Below are positions 47,305 to 59,340 of a stretch of DNA of 64,000 nucleotides, piece by piece. This DNA comes from Tigriopus japonicus (taxonomy: Eukaryota; Arthropoda; Copepoda; Harpacticoida; Harpacticidae). The stretch spans positions 8,304,685 through 8,368,684 of the forward strand of contig CM021312.1 in NCBI GenBank assembly GCA_010645155.1, read 5' to 3'. Below the pieces are notes generated by a model. That model searched no databases, was not told the origin of the DNA, and saw only the letters and a program-made list of their open reading frames with translations. Numbering within the stretch: position 1 is the stretch's first letter; every line of letters begins with the position of its first letter. The position numbers were made by a program, and so were the translations under genes.

Positions 47305-47727
47305 TCATTCGTTATCACACCAAATATCATATAAATGTTTAAGTAGTTCACATAAATAAAGTAATTCGTGGTTAGCACTAAATTGTATGGTTCTTTCTTT
47401 AATACAAGGGGATTTATCCCTTGGGATATTATGCAAAAGTTCTAAAGGTTCGTCGACAAGATTGAGGAATGGTCCTCCTGAGCCGAAATTTAACCTTTTC
47501 AGGAGCAAATGAACCCTCTCCATTAATTTTTGAATTCATTGTACTCTTCCTAGACATAAATATTTTTCTAGTTAGAGGTTCAATTCCTTTAAAATTTGCA
47601 ATTGAATGGGTATAGAGTCCAGGTCTCCTCTCAAGACAGCACAGTTTAAAGGATATGTCGGATATTGTGCGGAGTCAACCTTGTCAAGAAACCGATGTAA
47701 TCTGGAACTTATGTATTTTTTTTTGAT
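47305..47727 (-). pseudogene. Ankyrin-like coding remnant with two in-frame stops (tentative)
   Basis: One minus-strand frame reads SSRLHRFLDKVDSAQ, then PLNCAVLRGDLDSI, which resembles the core of an ankyrin repeat (xPLHxAVxxGxLDxx). After a TAA at about 47575 and a TGA at about 47535 it continues ERVHLLLKRLNFGSGGPFLN, LELLHNIP and SANHELLYLCELLKHLYDIW, to a stop at 47305. The second part is Leu-rich and helical-looking but not assignable. Either this is a decayed ankyrin-repeat gene or an unrecognised intron removes the stops. The ankyrin match is short and could be chance. Confidence 0.3.
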
Positions 47728-48228
47728 ATCCTGCAAATCTCATCATGTCTTGTGTTATCCATCTCAAGACGGATTAATCAGATTGATTGACAAGGCCAAT
47801 ATGTCAATTATATTGTATTGAAGTGTTGGAGAACCTGCAACCTGAAGAAAAAATTAGACCCTCCGTTCTATTGGTTATTCAATCCTTTGTGTATCATTCA
47901 TTATAACATTATCCAGCTTCCTTCTTTCTTGTTTTGCTTCGTCACAGATATGAGAACGACTAGTTCACAGACGAACAGTAGTTTTACGTAACAATTCATA
48001 TTTGCCTTCACCTTCAAATGGTTTGGATTCCCTCGAGACAATGTATTAAATAACAGGGGCAACGGGAAATTGTACATTACTTTCATTAAATAACCTCTGA
48101 CTCCTCTTACATAACGACGTCATTCTCTGCGTATATTTTTCTTGATTTACAAACATTTCCACACACGAACATAATTATTACTCCTTTTTGAGAGCAAAAT
48201 AAATAACTAGAAAATACGGTAATTGTGA

Positions 48229-48617
48229 CGATGTGAGGTCCGGACGAAAGAACGAATCATCCCCAAAAATTTGTAAAGAAGGGTCAGATTTGGCTAGGTA
48301 CTTCAGTTTACAAATTTGGAAACCAAGGCAGTTTTGATTTAAAGTAAGCAATACGTTTTAGATAGAAACTCACTCTCAAGAATGAATTTTACGATCAAAA
48401 ATGTTCTTCTAAATAATAAGATAATCTGGAAATCAGGAATTTTTCTTTGGACAATTTTCAAAGATGTTTTTGTTTCTGTTTTGAAATTAGAACAAGCTTC
48501 AATAGAGGGGTAAGTTTTTGCCATAAATTGGCATTTGCCATAATTTTATTCGAAACTTTTGATTTGGAAGCATCTGGCAACACTGTTTTGCGATTCTTTC
48601 GTCCGGACCTCACATCG
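48229..48617. mobile_element. GATGTGAGGTCC MITE, copy A
   Basis: Both ends read CGATGTGAGGTCCGGACGAA (right end reversed), with the inverted repeat running about 25 bp into AAGAA. The 389-bp element contains GGCATTTGCCATAATTTTAT and TCTGGCAACACTG, which are found in reverse order in copy B (62311-62747). No transposase frame. Confidence 0.8.
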
Positions 48618-49549
48618 CAAACTTGAGATCACATTTAATCCTTCTAAAAGGAAAAGAAACTAAGAATAACATGACTGAATTCGAAATATGAATAGCCATG
48701 TTGCAATATATTTTAGTGGTTCATTTAATGGCCTTGTTGGATTTAGTGGATTTGAAAAAAAAAAAACTTTATGAGAAATAAAACCGGAATTAAGAATCAA
48801 AGTGTGGAAGTTACAAAAATTACCAAAAACTGAAAAGGGTCGTTTTTTATTGAAATGTTTGTAAAACATGCTGGCTTTTTCATCAATTTTCTAAGGAAAA
48901 GGGTAAAAGTTTGAAGGCATTCCAGCATAATGGAACAGTGTAATCCAGGTTTGTAGCCGCTTTTTTAAATGTTGCGCTGGGGCCTCGCTCCCAGTTTTTT
49001 CCGCCTGTGGTAGCTTGGAAAAAGTGCGAGTGGTTCAGTTAAAAGGTGATTAATCAGACTTGTGTTAAACCTATTGTCAAAATGAGAACAGAATTGACTA
49101 GAGTAGAGACATATGTAAGTCATCAAACAAACGATCTCAAAATTGGTTGATGAAATATTGAGTATTTTGGGATCTAAAACAAGCCAATGTTATAACTGAT
49201 TGGGTCCGACTGTACACTCGTGAATTGTGCGACAAATCATTGACTTGAAGAATAGGCATGCCATTATTTTTGTCAAATAGAAAGTACTCAACACCTAGTT
49301 TTGGTCATTTTTAGCAGGAGTTGACCTTTAATGTTACCAATACTACGTGATATATATCTCATGTCTCGTAAGATCCATCTTTTTGGCCTTCTGATACTTA
49401 GAAGTCAAGGAGATGCATAGTTCTGGGGTACGACTGGACATATTAGCATCAAGCAGTTGCGAGCCAGGTGTATGTACATTTCAATTTTCGTGATCGTGAT
49501 GAACAAGAGAGAGTCGCTTCTCAATAAGGGAGCTCAAAAAGTGCGTCTG

Positions 49550-50247
49550 CAGGGTGTGCCATATTAAAATGAACAAAGAAAATGAAAATGGCCTAAAATA
49601 TATCAATGAAATCAGTCTGCATAGGTGCCTTCTATCCGTCCATATAGTTGTCAATATTGCAATAAAGGCACTAAGATTGGCTTTATTATCAAATGTCAAA
49701 GGTTGAAAATAAATGGCAAAAAATGAAGCTTTCAAAGACCTACAAACAGCATTTGGAAACATTCAAAATGACTAATACAATAGCTGTAAACCTTAAAATA
49801 GCAAATGAAATGACATAAGCTTGTATATTTTGAATTTTAGTGTATATCAAAACTGATGTCATTTGTATTTGTCCATTTTTTCCCAATATGGCTCTTTGAG
49901 TTTAAATCTTTGATTTCATTTTTCTCATTCTTATAAAAAAATGGCTGAAAACTGCATATAGCAACTTGAAATCTGCACCTGACTTTTTTCTCTCTCATGG
50001 AAACCATTACAATTGGAAAGTGGATAAGGATTGAGATCCCAAGAAGGAGGGAGCAACTTTTACTGCAAATTAATAATGTTAACATAATCTTGCCCCGAAT
50101 AAGACACATTTCGAAAGTGAGAATGGATTAAAAAGAGGCATAAGCTTGTTTCTACTAGGTGAATTTAACACAATATGTGTTTTTTTTAGAAAAAAACATT
50201 TTACTTAAATATACTTTCCTAGGCCAGTTTTCAAGTGGTACACCCTG
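49550..50247. mobile_element. Mariner-type MITE nested in the 3.2 kb element
   Basis: The left end is CAGGGTGTGCCATATTAAAA. The right end, reversed, is CAGGGTGTACCACTTGAAAA followed by CTGGCCTA, matching TGGCCTAAAATA near the left end. TA follows the right end; the left flank is TG, possibly mutated. Small minus-strand frames inside have no transposase motif. Confidence 0.6.
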
Positions 50248-51000
50248 TAGATGACCTTGTTCATGATGGCAGTGAAGTTAGCCCAAACCTCCACCCTCTA
50301 AAATTACCACTCATCCCTGTTTTTAGAGGTCAATGATTGACGACAAAACGTTGATATTTTTAGATTTAGATGTGATGATCTTCAGCTGTCCGTCTTTTTT
50401 GCAAAAAAATATCTGACAAAATAGGTTTGGGAATGGATGCATTTTCGATTATGATATCCCCTTCACATAAGTTGTGTAGAAAATGTGGAGGATGTTCATG
50501 GAATCTTTGAAACATTGTTAAGTACCTGAACACTTTCCAAACTTTCAAAAAAGTAGTCAATGGTTCGTGCGTCCTCAACATTAGACGTTTTGTTTCATGA
50601 CATGTTCGCTTCTGTTTTCGAAGAGAGTTGGGCGCACAGAGCTTTTAAGCAACAGAGATGGCAAATTTTGGCTTTGGATGAATTTGTCATTTCTTGCCAT
50701 TTGACAGATTCTTGTTCCTTGTTTCTCCAACTCAATCTCTTGAATCCTGGATCAGGGCAAATTTTCCTCCGCATTAAATTTAGCTCATGTTGCATTTTTA
50801 AGGCAGAGATATGTTTTTGCTTGTAATTAGATGCACATTTCCCTGCCCTGCAATTTTTTGAGAAGATCATGAAATCTAAGCTTGTAGATTGTTTGAAAGT
50901 CTATGATATCATTTCCCCCAGGACACCACGTTTTAGTAATCATCCAATTGATAAACAATTAGAACAGTTCATTGACATTTGGTCAATGAGACATTGAGTC

Positions 51001-51745
51001 ATCAGCCAGTTGATGTAGTTTACCTTAACTTTACCATGACCTTTGATAAGGTGCATATTTATGGTCTTGCTTCATCAACTCAAACAATGGGAAACAGGGT
51101 AAGGTCCAGAGTGGGATTGAAAGTTTCATTAGTGAAAGGAAGCAAATCCTGAGGCTGAAGGATTATTGAGTGGCATGAAAAAAATTTAAAAAACACATTT
51201 GCTTCACCTAGATGGCTCTCACATGACTTAGCATGCCCTCAGCACATCCTACTTGGGTGCGTTCTTTTGTTCTCAAAATGAACAACTCACCATCAGAGCA
51301 AGCCTTCTTAATGAACTAAAGTTAAGCTTCAATCAAAGAGAAAATGACAATTAGTCCCATCTTGAGGTAGAAACGGTTGTGGGTGCTTCCATTTAGTCTT
51401 TGGTCTTAATTTGTGATTACTCAACATGGCTTTTTGATTTTTGAACACAATAATATCGTAGCTAAGCTCTAAAAGACTTGAAATATGAAGAGAAATCCAC
51501 TTTCAGATGGAAGCTATAATTTTGGCAACAAGTGTAAGTTGAGGATAGATTTGCAATCAAGAGAATTTGGCCCTGTTTTGGCTCCTTTTGGTGGCAATTA
51601 TTGTAACCTTCATTTAAAATTCTTCATCCCACAAAGTTCCATTTTAGGTCTGCTCTTTTCTATCATTTTCATTGCCCCTCTTAATAACCTTGGTACAAAC
51701 ACCAGTATTTCATCCTATGTTAAAGATCCAAAATTAGTTTGAGAA
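51001..51745 (+). pseudogene. Strongly decayed LINE reverse-transcriptase pieces
   Basis: 51001-51140 resembles ESVDVVYLDFAKAFDKV...GKV...FISERKQI with several changes. 51635-51745 resembles PQSSILGLLFSIIFIAPLNN...SISSYVKDPKLV, where the catalytic YADD has become YVKD. About 500 bp of other sequence, including the 51195-51505 repeat, separates them. This is much older than the LINE copies at 9593 and 43843. Confidence 0.7.
51195..51505 (+). repeat. Unclassified dispersed repeat, copy 1
   Basis: Shares CACCTAGATGGCT, TTCTCAAAATGAACAACT, ATCTTGAGGTAGAA and AAATATGAAGAG landmarks, in the same order and orientation, with 57365-57595. No terminal repeats seen. Confidence 0.5.
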
Positions 51746-52162
51746 GGAATGGTTAGGACTCAAAAAAGTTCAGTTGATTAGTTGGAGAAGGTCTTCCCTC
51801 TTTTGCATGAAGTTCTGCCATTTTCTGCAAGTATTTTTGCCTGGTGGCAGAAGCACGACATTCATCCATTTGCCATCACTGAATGCAGTCAAGAACTGGA
51901 GATCATGGTTTTAGATCCCAAAATACTCAACATTTCATCAACCAATTTTGAGATCGTTTGTTTGATGACTTACATATGTCTCTACCCTAGTCAATTCTGT
52001 TCTCATTTTGACAATAGGTTTAACACAAGTCTGATTAATCACCTTTTAACTGAACCACTCGCACTTTTTCCAAGCTACCACAGGCGGAAAAAACTGGGAG
52101 CGAGGCCCCAGCGCAACATTTAAAAAAGCGGCTACAAACCTGGATTACACTGTTCAATTATG

Positions 52163-54740
52163 ATCAATTTAATTTCTTATTATCAGATTATCAGTATGTC
52201 AAGACTTACGTAGACACGCAAAGTAATAATTTGATATTATTGTTTCAAATTGTTCTTAACAGTCACAATCTCGGTTTTATAAATTATTTCTTCTTCTTTC
52301 ATCATTGTCCCTCAGTAAGAAAAAATGAAAAAAAAAATGAAAGAACAAAATTATCCAACAACAAATGATGTTTGAGAAGCCCACGAAGCATAGAAGTACG
52401 CCTAGTTCCGAAACAAAACCGAAGTGAAGTATGATTAAAATAGAATTAGAATTAGAAGTCGTGCTTTAAATATCACTCTCAATATCTTGAAATTGAAATT
52501 TGAAAAGTGCCTTCAATTGGCATTATGTAATACCTAAAATAATCTACGTAGTTGCGAACCCATACTCTTACTTGAAATCTCAAAATAATCAATTGTCATT
52601 CTGACTCTGTACACAATATAACAAAGCTCGTCAATAGTTTTGGAGTTAGGGGCCTTTAGACTCGAATTGGTGTTATTAAGGGCCAAACAAAAAAGAGCAC
52701 ATATAGAAAAAGGACACAAGTACTCTGTCAACCAAGAATTACCTGAAGGCCCACATGTGATCTATAGTTTAAAGGTACGCCATTCCTGAAATATATTCAT
52801 CGTGGTAAGGACATCAGAATTTAAGGGACTGAGGGCCATCCAAAATCGAATGGATTTACTACAAAGAAAAAGGAAAAGCCCGTTCTTCCCTTTTTCCTGA
52901 GTAATAAATCGACTCGCTCGTTGTCGGCCGTGTTTAATCCAGTAATGTTTATAATTACACGCGATTTTTTTGGTTCCGTCAGAAGCTCTACAAGAAGAAA
53001 AGAAATAAAATCCTGCAATGGTTTTTAAAATACGCGTATGTCTGAGCTGTTCCAAAAAGAAAAAAAAAGAGTTTATCTTAAAGTTTCACTATAGCAAAAG
53101 AGTAGCTGTTAACCAACGGGAAAGTTCATACTAGGGTGAGTGATTGCGGTTAACATAGTAGCGACAGAAATTACCTAAATAATTCATCCTTTTCCGAAAA
53201 TGAAAATACAATAATTTTAAGCAGATCTCGGTGCCAAAACTTCAACTGGTCATTGCAGATAAGCTCCTCATAGTTCTGTCAAGGTGCATTTAACGAATAT
53301 CAAAAGAATAGTTATTTCCTTATTAGCAGTCGAGTTGACATGATATTTTTCTTATTGTCTTAGCTTTTCATACTTTCAAAAACTGACTAAATTCTTGTTG
53401 AGAGGAGTTTTAAAGTTGTATGCAAAGATACAATTGCCAGATTTTTTTTACAATGTGTGAAATGGTTTTCCATGTGTGAAAATAATGAATTTTAATGTTT
53501 CTAAATCAGAATATTTTTCATAACAATTTTCACTGTGAAATCATCATTCAAATCATGTTTCATGTCATTTTTCTCATCATATTCACATCTTGTGTGAAAT
53601 GAAATGAAAAGGTTTACCATAAATTGGGCTGAACTTCTTTCTATCTGTGCTCGATTTTGTACGTGGATTTGTATCAATGGTTAAGTTGTTGTTTACAGTT
53701 TTTAAGAAGTAAAATTTTAAACTATAATTGATAATTTGTGATTCAACTGAAATAACGTTGATTTAATTGCAATTACGATTATTTACCATTTCTGGTCACG
53801 CCCAGAAGGGAAGGCTCAGGTTTAATGTGATCTGGTGCATTCCTTTCTCAAAGAACAAACATGTAAAAATCACAGCGAAATAATATTCTTAAAACTTTAT
53901 TTCATATGGTCCATCCCAAGTTTTTTTCAGAAAGTCCACAAACTACTTTTCTCTGGTTTCCCTTTTTTTCTTCATTTACTGATTATTTTAGTCAGTTCCA
54001 ACTATTACTATACATAAACTAAACCTCTATCGCCATAAAATCTAACTATTCAATGTCGTTGTTTGACGACCAAACAACTACAAATTATATAACCCAAAAT
54101 GGCACTCCATACGTTTAGTGGTCAAAATTTCGTTCTATCAACTATCCAAATAGGAAAAAAACTTTTTCACAAAAGAGACGTTTTTAAAGACACAATGTCT
54201 TATGTCCAATGTGAAGAACGCCCTAGTAACAGATTTCAATGTTGGGAAGCAACTGGAAAACGACGTCAATTTTACGGCAGTTTAAAGACAACTGATGCTA
54301 AATTTCTTTTCAAGTTTGAAATTGGTCACGAGGGTTTCAAACAATGGATTGCAAATTGAAACTATGAATACAGAGAAAACTTTTAACTCCCATATTTGCT
54401 TTGGTGACAAAAGTTGGAGCTAACTTCTAACCTGAAAAGAGATATTCAATACATTATTAGTGTCCATATGTGAGAATGCATTGAAATTTCGGCCGAAAAC
54501 CGAAACGGAAACCGAAAGTAGACATTTATTATTGAGAAAGGTTAAGTAATGTACTAATGTAATGAATTTATAGTCTTTAGGAACCTATAAGGTTATTGCG
54601 AGGACATAATGGTTGAACAGTTTCTGGATTTTGAAATAAAGATATCAATATTTTCCAAAACTTTCTGGAACAGAAATATTTGCAATTAAAAAAAAAGATA
54701 TTTTTGTCTTCTTCCATCTCATGTTTTTAAGGTAAAGGTT
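52163..54740. other. No gene recognised
   Basis: About 2.6 kb of very AT-rich sequence. Frames at 52762-53055 (-) and 54099-54359 (+) reach 86-97 codons but show no domain. Confidence 0.4.
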
Positions 54741-55040
54741 CTTTTGCAAATGAGACCTTGCCTATGGTTACTAGAATACGTATTTCGACTTTCAGCTCAA
54801 TCGAACGTCGGAGTCAAAAGTTATGCTCTCTCAAAGTTCAGTGTAAATCCTACAAAAAAATGAATGAACCAGCCCTTTTCTGGTAATTGTTTTACCACAA
54901 AAGGGCGAACGCATGCATTTTATGTTCTTTCCAGTACATACGTTTGAGAAGGCATAACTTTTCACTCTTGCATTCGATTGACCTGAAAATTGAAATGTAT
55001 CGTCTATTCAATGCAAGCAAGGTCTCACTTGTAGAAAAAC
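54741..55040. mobile_element. About 300-bp palindromic MITE-like element
   Basis: The left half (TTTTGCAAATGAGACCTTGC...TCAATCGAACGTCGGAGTC...AAAAGTTATGC) recurs inverted at the right (GTTTTTCTACAAGTGAGACC...TCAATCGAATGCAAGAGTG...AAAAGTTATGC when reversed). The arms are about 100 bp and diverged, so this is an old fold-back element. No target duplication seen. Confidence 0.6.
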
Positions 55041-55307
55041 AATCGAATTAACCCCATTGGATACCATAATTCTCATCGTTAGCCTCTCACTCCAAAAATT
55101 TGGTGCTTTCTTGGCTTATCCATGGTCTTCTTACCTTCTCCAGACGAATTACGGAAATTCATGTTAAGGCCCGCCGTTGTGCTAAAATGAGAGGTTATTT
55201 CAGTGCACTAAATGTTCCGTTAAATTTTCATAGTAACTAGGCCCTAAGTGGTATTTTGAAGCATAACAGTTATTGAGTCATCCTTGCCTTGTCCAACGCC
55301 AGGTTAA

Positions 55308-55741
55308 CAGGGTGACCAGTAAGTCCTAGCACAGTAAACTTAGTAGATGACTCAAAATCGTTTTGCTTGACACTTTTTATTTGATCACAAAATAATGAAC
55401 AAATCTTGAAGCCCATGTAGTCCAAATTTTAGAAAAAATTAGACAAATAAATTTGGAATGTTGTTCATTCTTGAGAGCAAGGTTGGACTAAAACCCTTGG
55501 AGAGTGTGAACGGTTTCAAGGCTGCCCTTCTCCTTCTGGGACACAATTGAAAAGGATTTGTCTTATTATGTGCCGATTCCATGTTGTTTTGAAAGCCACA
55601 GATCATTTTGTCTGAAACTTGAAACATATATGCCTCAAGATATGGTCCTATTTTATCATCAAATAAAAAGGTGTCAGACAAAACGGTTTGGAGTTATTTA
55701 GTAAGTTACGTTTGCTGTCCAAAGACTTTCTTGTCACCCTG
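55308..55741. mobile_element. Mariner-type MITE
   Basis: The left end is CAGGGTGACCAGTAAGTCC. The right end, reversed, is CAGGGTGACAAGAAAGTCT. TA follows the right end. A minus-strand frame of 80 codons inside (55439-55681) has no transposase motif. Confidence 0.65.
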
Positions 55742-56055
55742 TAGAGGGCCCTCCCTATAGTATTGCTTCAATATTGAATTGTAAGCCAGTCAAATGAATT
55801 TTTAGTAGCTGTATCATTTAGCAATACTAAAGAAGGTTACGCAAATTGTCAAATGATCATCTTCATATTCTGTTAATGACAATCCGTTTTCCAAAATATA
55901 TATTTCTTATTTTTATGCAATCGTGTAAAACCATATCTTTTCATCAATAATCCCTTGAGAGCCACAAAGGATGACGTGATTCCAACCCAAGTTCATAGTA
56001 TGAAATTCGTCATTTTCAAAAGATAGAAATGAGGCAAAGCATCAGATACATGAAA
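55742..56055. other. Downstream flank of the 56056-58386 gene
   Basis: This AT-rich stretch should hold the 3' UTR and polyadenylation site of the minus-strand gene. I do not see an unambiguous AATAAA on that strand. Confidence 0.4.
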
Positions 56056-58386
56056 TTAGCGTTGACACAAAACATTGACAGTGTTCAGATCCGTGATCTC
56101 GTCATCGTTAGAAAAATGAGTGGCCACCGACAAGGACTCGCCAATGGATCCATCATCCTCATGAGTCGAATTCAAAAGCTCTCGAATCATACCATTCATC
56201 ATCGAATCACTAGGTCCACTTTGAGGTCCTCTGAAACCGGAGAATGCGTCAAATGTGCTCAATTGTCATCGTCAAATGCTCTCACACACCTGCTTTGCTG
56301 CCATTCCCTTTCAACCAAATCCTTGTAGTTCTCTTCAGCCTCTTGAATTGACTCATATTCTATGGTAAACCGGTTGACATTGGTCATCTCCGAGATAGAG
56401 TCGAGCTCTCCTGGTTTTGATGGCACATTGAGGGCAATGGAGGTCGGAACGGCAAGTGAATTTGAGGCTGAAGAAGACGTTGGAGTTGGAATGGATGAAG
56501 ACTGGTTGAGTTGGTTGGGAGCCACCAAAGATCGCTGTTCAAGGAAGGTTGGGATTGAAGATGTCTTAGGAACAAAAGAAGATGGCTGCGAGGGTGGACA
56601 AGAATTCTGAAAAATAAAATGAAACTAAGTTTGGGAGGTGCTCAATGTCATTCTAATTCTAGCCAGAACTTCAGAGTTTTGCAACCAAAAGATTGTATGA
56701 TAATCGTCGTAATTTTTGCTGCAATGCATCCCTAATTTTTGCCCTAATAAAATAACAGTAAGCCATCGTATTTAAAGAAACTCCAATTTAAATTCACTTT
56801 GATGAATATACCCTGATTAGCAATAATGTCTAACAAAACAAACGGAAGATCTATGGGTGTGTTCATTGCAAATATAAATGAACGAAATGAAACGATATCC
56901 TTTTGATCAGCCGGTAGGCACAACGTGAAAAGCAAGAATATTTGATCAATACTAAAGAAGCTCATGGGAAAGAAGCATCGACACAGTCACGTTGTTTGAC
57001 TTTTTCGAAGCTTCAAATGTTGGCCGTTGTTGTCACCACCATCAATCAGGAAGTTCAAGTTGTAACGAAAGTCGATTTGGCATTCAGTTTACAAAGATCA
57101 TGACAGTAAAGATTGATCCAGTCATTGGATCATAAAATAAGATGGATTCAAGCCCTTCCATGAATATTTTTCGGTCAAAGTCTCCTATTTGCTGTATTTT
57201 TTTCTCTTGCCCTTCACGGTTTGTTTGGATTTTTTAAAGCTTCATGATAAAGCCACCGGCGCTAGTATTCTGACGATGCTTCTTTCACATGAGCTTCTGT
57301 AATCAATACCATTTCGGGATTTCAGATCTATACTTTTTCTGAATACACAATCTAAAGAAAATTGGCATTTCTGTCACCTAGATGGCTTCTATCCGATTTA
57401 ACACACCTTGTCTGAGTGCCCTCTCTTATCTTCAAAATGAACTACTTTCCTTAGTCTGTCTCATCTCCATCTAGTGGTAGAACAAGATAGTGTTTTGGCA
57501 AAATCTTTGGCCATTAACAAGATGTCTAGATTCTCAAGCACATTTATATTGTAACTGAACTCAAACAGACTCAAAATATGAAGAGTAATCATTTCTAGGA
57601 TAACACTGACCAATGATCACCTGTTAGATGATTTCATAGCATTAATTTATACAGACTTTGACCTTGTCTAAGCCCCCATCTAGCGACGTATTTTGAAGCT
57701 TAGATTCAATTTCTCTATTCCAATGATCCAATTCTTTTGGGAACCAGTGGGCAAAATCAAAATACGCAAACTTTTAGTCTTAAGCATGACCGAACTCCTG
57801 TGTTTCTTACAAATGAAATTGTCGAGGTTCCTTGATACGCGTTGTCCATGTTAGAAGTTTGTTTAGGCGCGACAGATGAATACTTAGTAACTGAGGGAGG
57901 ATATGGTGAAGAAAAACAAGGTTGTCCCGCCGAAGCCATTGCCTTCACAGGAAGAGTTTGTTGCACCGGGTAAGCATTAATCCCCTCCAACTTGTCCCAA
58001 TTGGCTTGACCCATGTCAAGGGTGGTCCCACTTGATTTGATTTGAAGCATTTGTTGTATTTGATCATACGGTTTTTGTTGATGTTGTTTCTGCGGCAGGT
58101 GATGAGAATGATGATGATGATGAACCAAATGTTGTTGTTGTTGTTGTTGGTGTGAATGGTGATGATTGTGGTGGCTATGGTAGCTACTTCTGGATTTGTA
58201 ATGTTTTCTCTGAGACGGCGCTGTTCCATTGAGATATTTAGTGATAATCTCACTCCATGGGGAAATGGATTCCGGGACGTAAACAGAGTCCACTTTTTGA
58301 GAACTACCCATCATGAGGTTAGATGAGTGGTGGAAACCAGAGGGACCTTGAGATTTGGATGGTTGGAACATCACGCTTGGTAAAAT
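56056..58386 (-). CDS. His/Gln/Ser-rich, probably nuclear protein, C-terminal three exons (5' partial)
   Basis: Minus-strand exons 58386-57811, 56606-56290 and 56230-56056 join in frame through GT-AG introns of 1204 and 59 bp and encode about 354 residues up to a TAA. Exon 1 begins at a TTGCTTCAG acceptor, so more exons lie upstream. The first part has VPESISPWSEIITKYLNG, then a His-rich tract interleaved with Gln (HHNHHHSHQQQQQQ and another His cluster), then a Pro/Ser/Gln-rich stretch. The second exon is Ser/Pro/Thr-rich and ends in an acidic helix-like TIEYESIQEAEENYKDLVER. The last exon is acidic (NSTHEDDGSIGESL, NDDEITDLN). This composition is typical of the disordered activation regions of transcription factors or coactivators. 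I do not recognise the family, and any DNA-binding domain would be outside the exons seen here. Confidence 0.65.
57365..57595 (+). repeat. Unclassified dispersed repeat, copy 2
   Basis: Lies in the 1.2-kb intron of the minus-strand gene. It matches 51195-51505 by the landmarks CACCTAGATGGCT, TTCAAAATGAAC, ATCTAGTGGTAGAA and AAATATGAAGAG. Confidence 0.5.
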
Positions 58387-59215
58387 CTGAAGCAACAAAG
58401 TAAAACGAATTTGGTCATTTTGTTTTCTTGGCGAATCATTAACGCATAATACTCAGTTAATTATATCACTAGATTGTGCGATGGTACATTTAAAAACGAT
58501 TGTAATTTGTGATAATAAAGGGGATTTATGCCTATTGATTTAACAAGAATAACACCTATCGCTTTTTTGGTCTCATTATTGTCTTAAGAGCTCGACGTTA
58601 TAATTTTATATCTTTTGACAATTTTTAGATTAGATAGAGTATTCACGTAAAATTCAACTAATTGGGTTGATTAGGATTGTTAGCATCTGAGTCCAACATT
58701 CGAGTTTTTTTTGGATTCCTTTCTTCTTTGGAAAATTGACCTTAGTTTTGGGATGATGTTTCATTTCCCATGTCTTCAACCCTCCATGTTTTAACAAATG
58801 AAACTTATTTTGGCACAATTTTTCAACTCACTTTAGACTTACAAGAGAAAGTTATTAGGTTCGACAAAAAATTTTTCTCCTTCCAGTTCGTCAAAAGAAA
58901 AGATGTCTCATCTCCAATTTGATTGACATCCGGACATTTCGTCAATTTGAACCTTAACTATTGCCGTCTTAGGTGTTCTGAGAAATATTTTCTCGTCTCT
59001 GTGAACTTCGAGTTACAACTTCAACATAGCCTTTTTTGAGCTAAAATCATTTTATATATTGACTTGTGGGTGCTAAAACTGGATTTGGTCAAAGCATCTT
59101 GACGAAAAATTATTACATTGCTTCTACAGCGAAAAATGTAAACAAACAACAAAAAATAGTTTCTTATTCATAAGTTTTACCTTATCATATTTGTCACTTA
59201 TCAGTCTCCGTCGTG
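58387..59215. other. Intron or flank of the 56056-58386 gene
   Basis: AT-rich sequence just upstream, on the minus strand, of the first exon seen. No further exon could be identified. Confidence 0.4.
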
Positions 59216-59340
59216 CAGGACTGGACAAATTTTTGAATACTTTTCCTGATCAACCCACTATTCAAGGGTTGCACAGATCTGCCTACAATAACTCGTTGGC
59301 AGAACAAAAATTATGCATACATGTATAACAATCATGAAAA
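59216..59340 (+). pseudogene. LINE 3' end fragment
   Basis: Reads LDKFLNTFPDQPTIQGLHRSAY followed by NNSLAEQ-like residues, matching the C-terminus of the LINE ORF at 9593-10797. The 5' end joins unrelated sequence and only a short piece of 3' UTR remains. Confidence 0.75.

Larger units (their letters stand above)
48926..52162. mobile_element. 3.2 kb element bounded by nearly identical 255-bp inverted arms
   Basis: The left arm (48926-49180) and right arm (51908-52162) are exact-length inverted repeats, with three mismatches found by eye in 255 bp. Arms begin CATAATGGAACAGTGTAATC and include TGTTGCGCTGGGGCCTCGCT. The 2.7 kb between them shows no transposase. It holds a mariner-type MITE (49550-50247), a dispersed repeat (51195-51505) and decayed LINE pieces (51001-51140, 51635-51745). 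No target duplication is evident outside the arms. The decay of the interior contrasts with the near identity of the arms. Confidence 0.8.

Noticed and set aside
49481..50870. Cys-containing frames inside the 3.2 kb inverted-arm element as a possible transposase (THAP or BED finger)
   Set aside because: Cysteine and histidine spacing does not fit either finger, no catalytic motif follows, and frames overlap on both strands.
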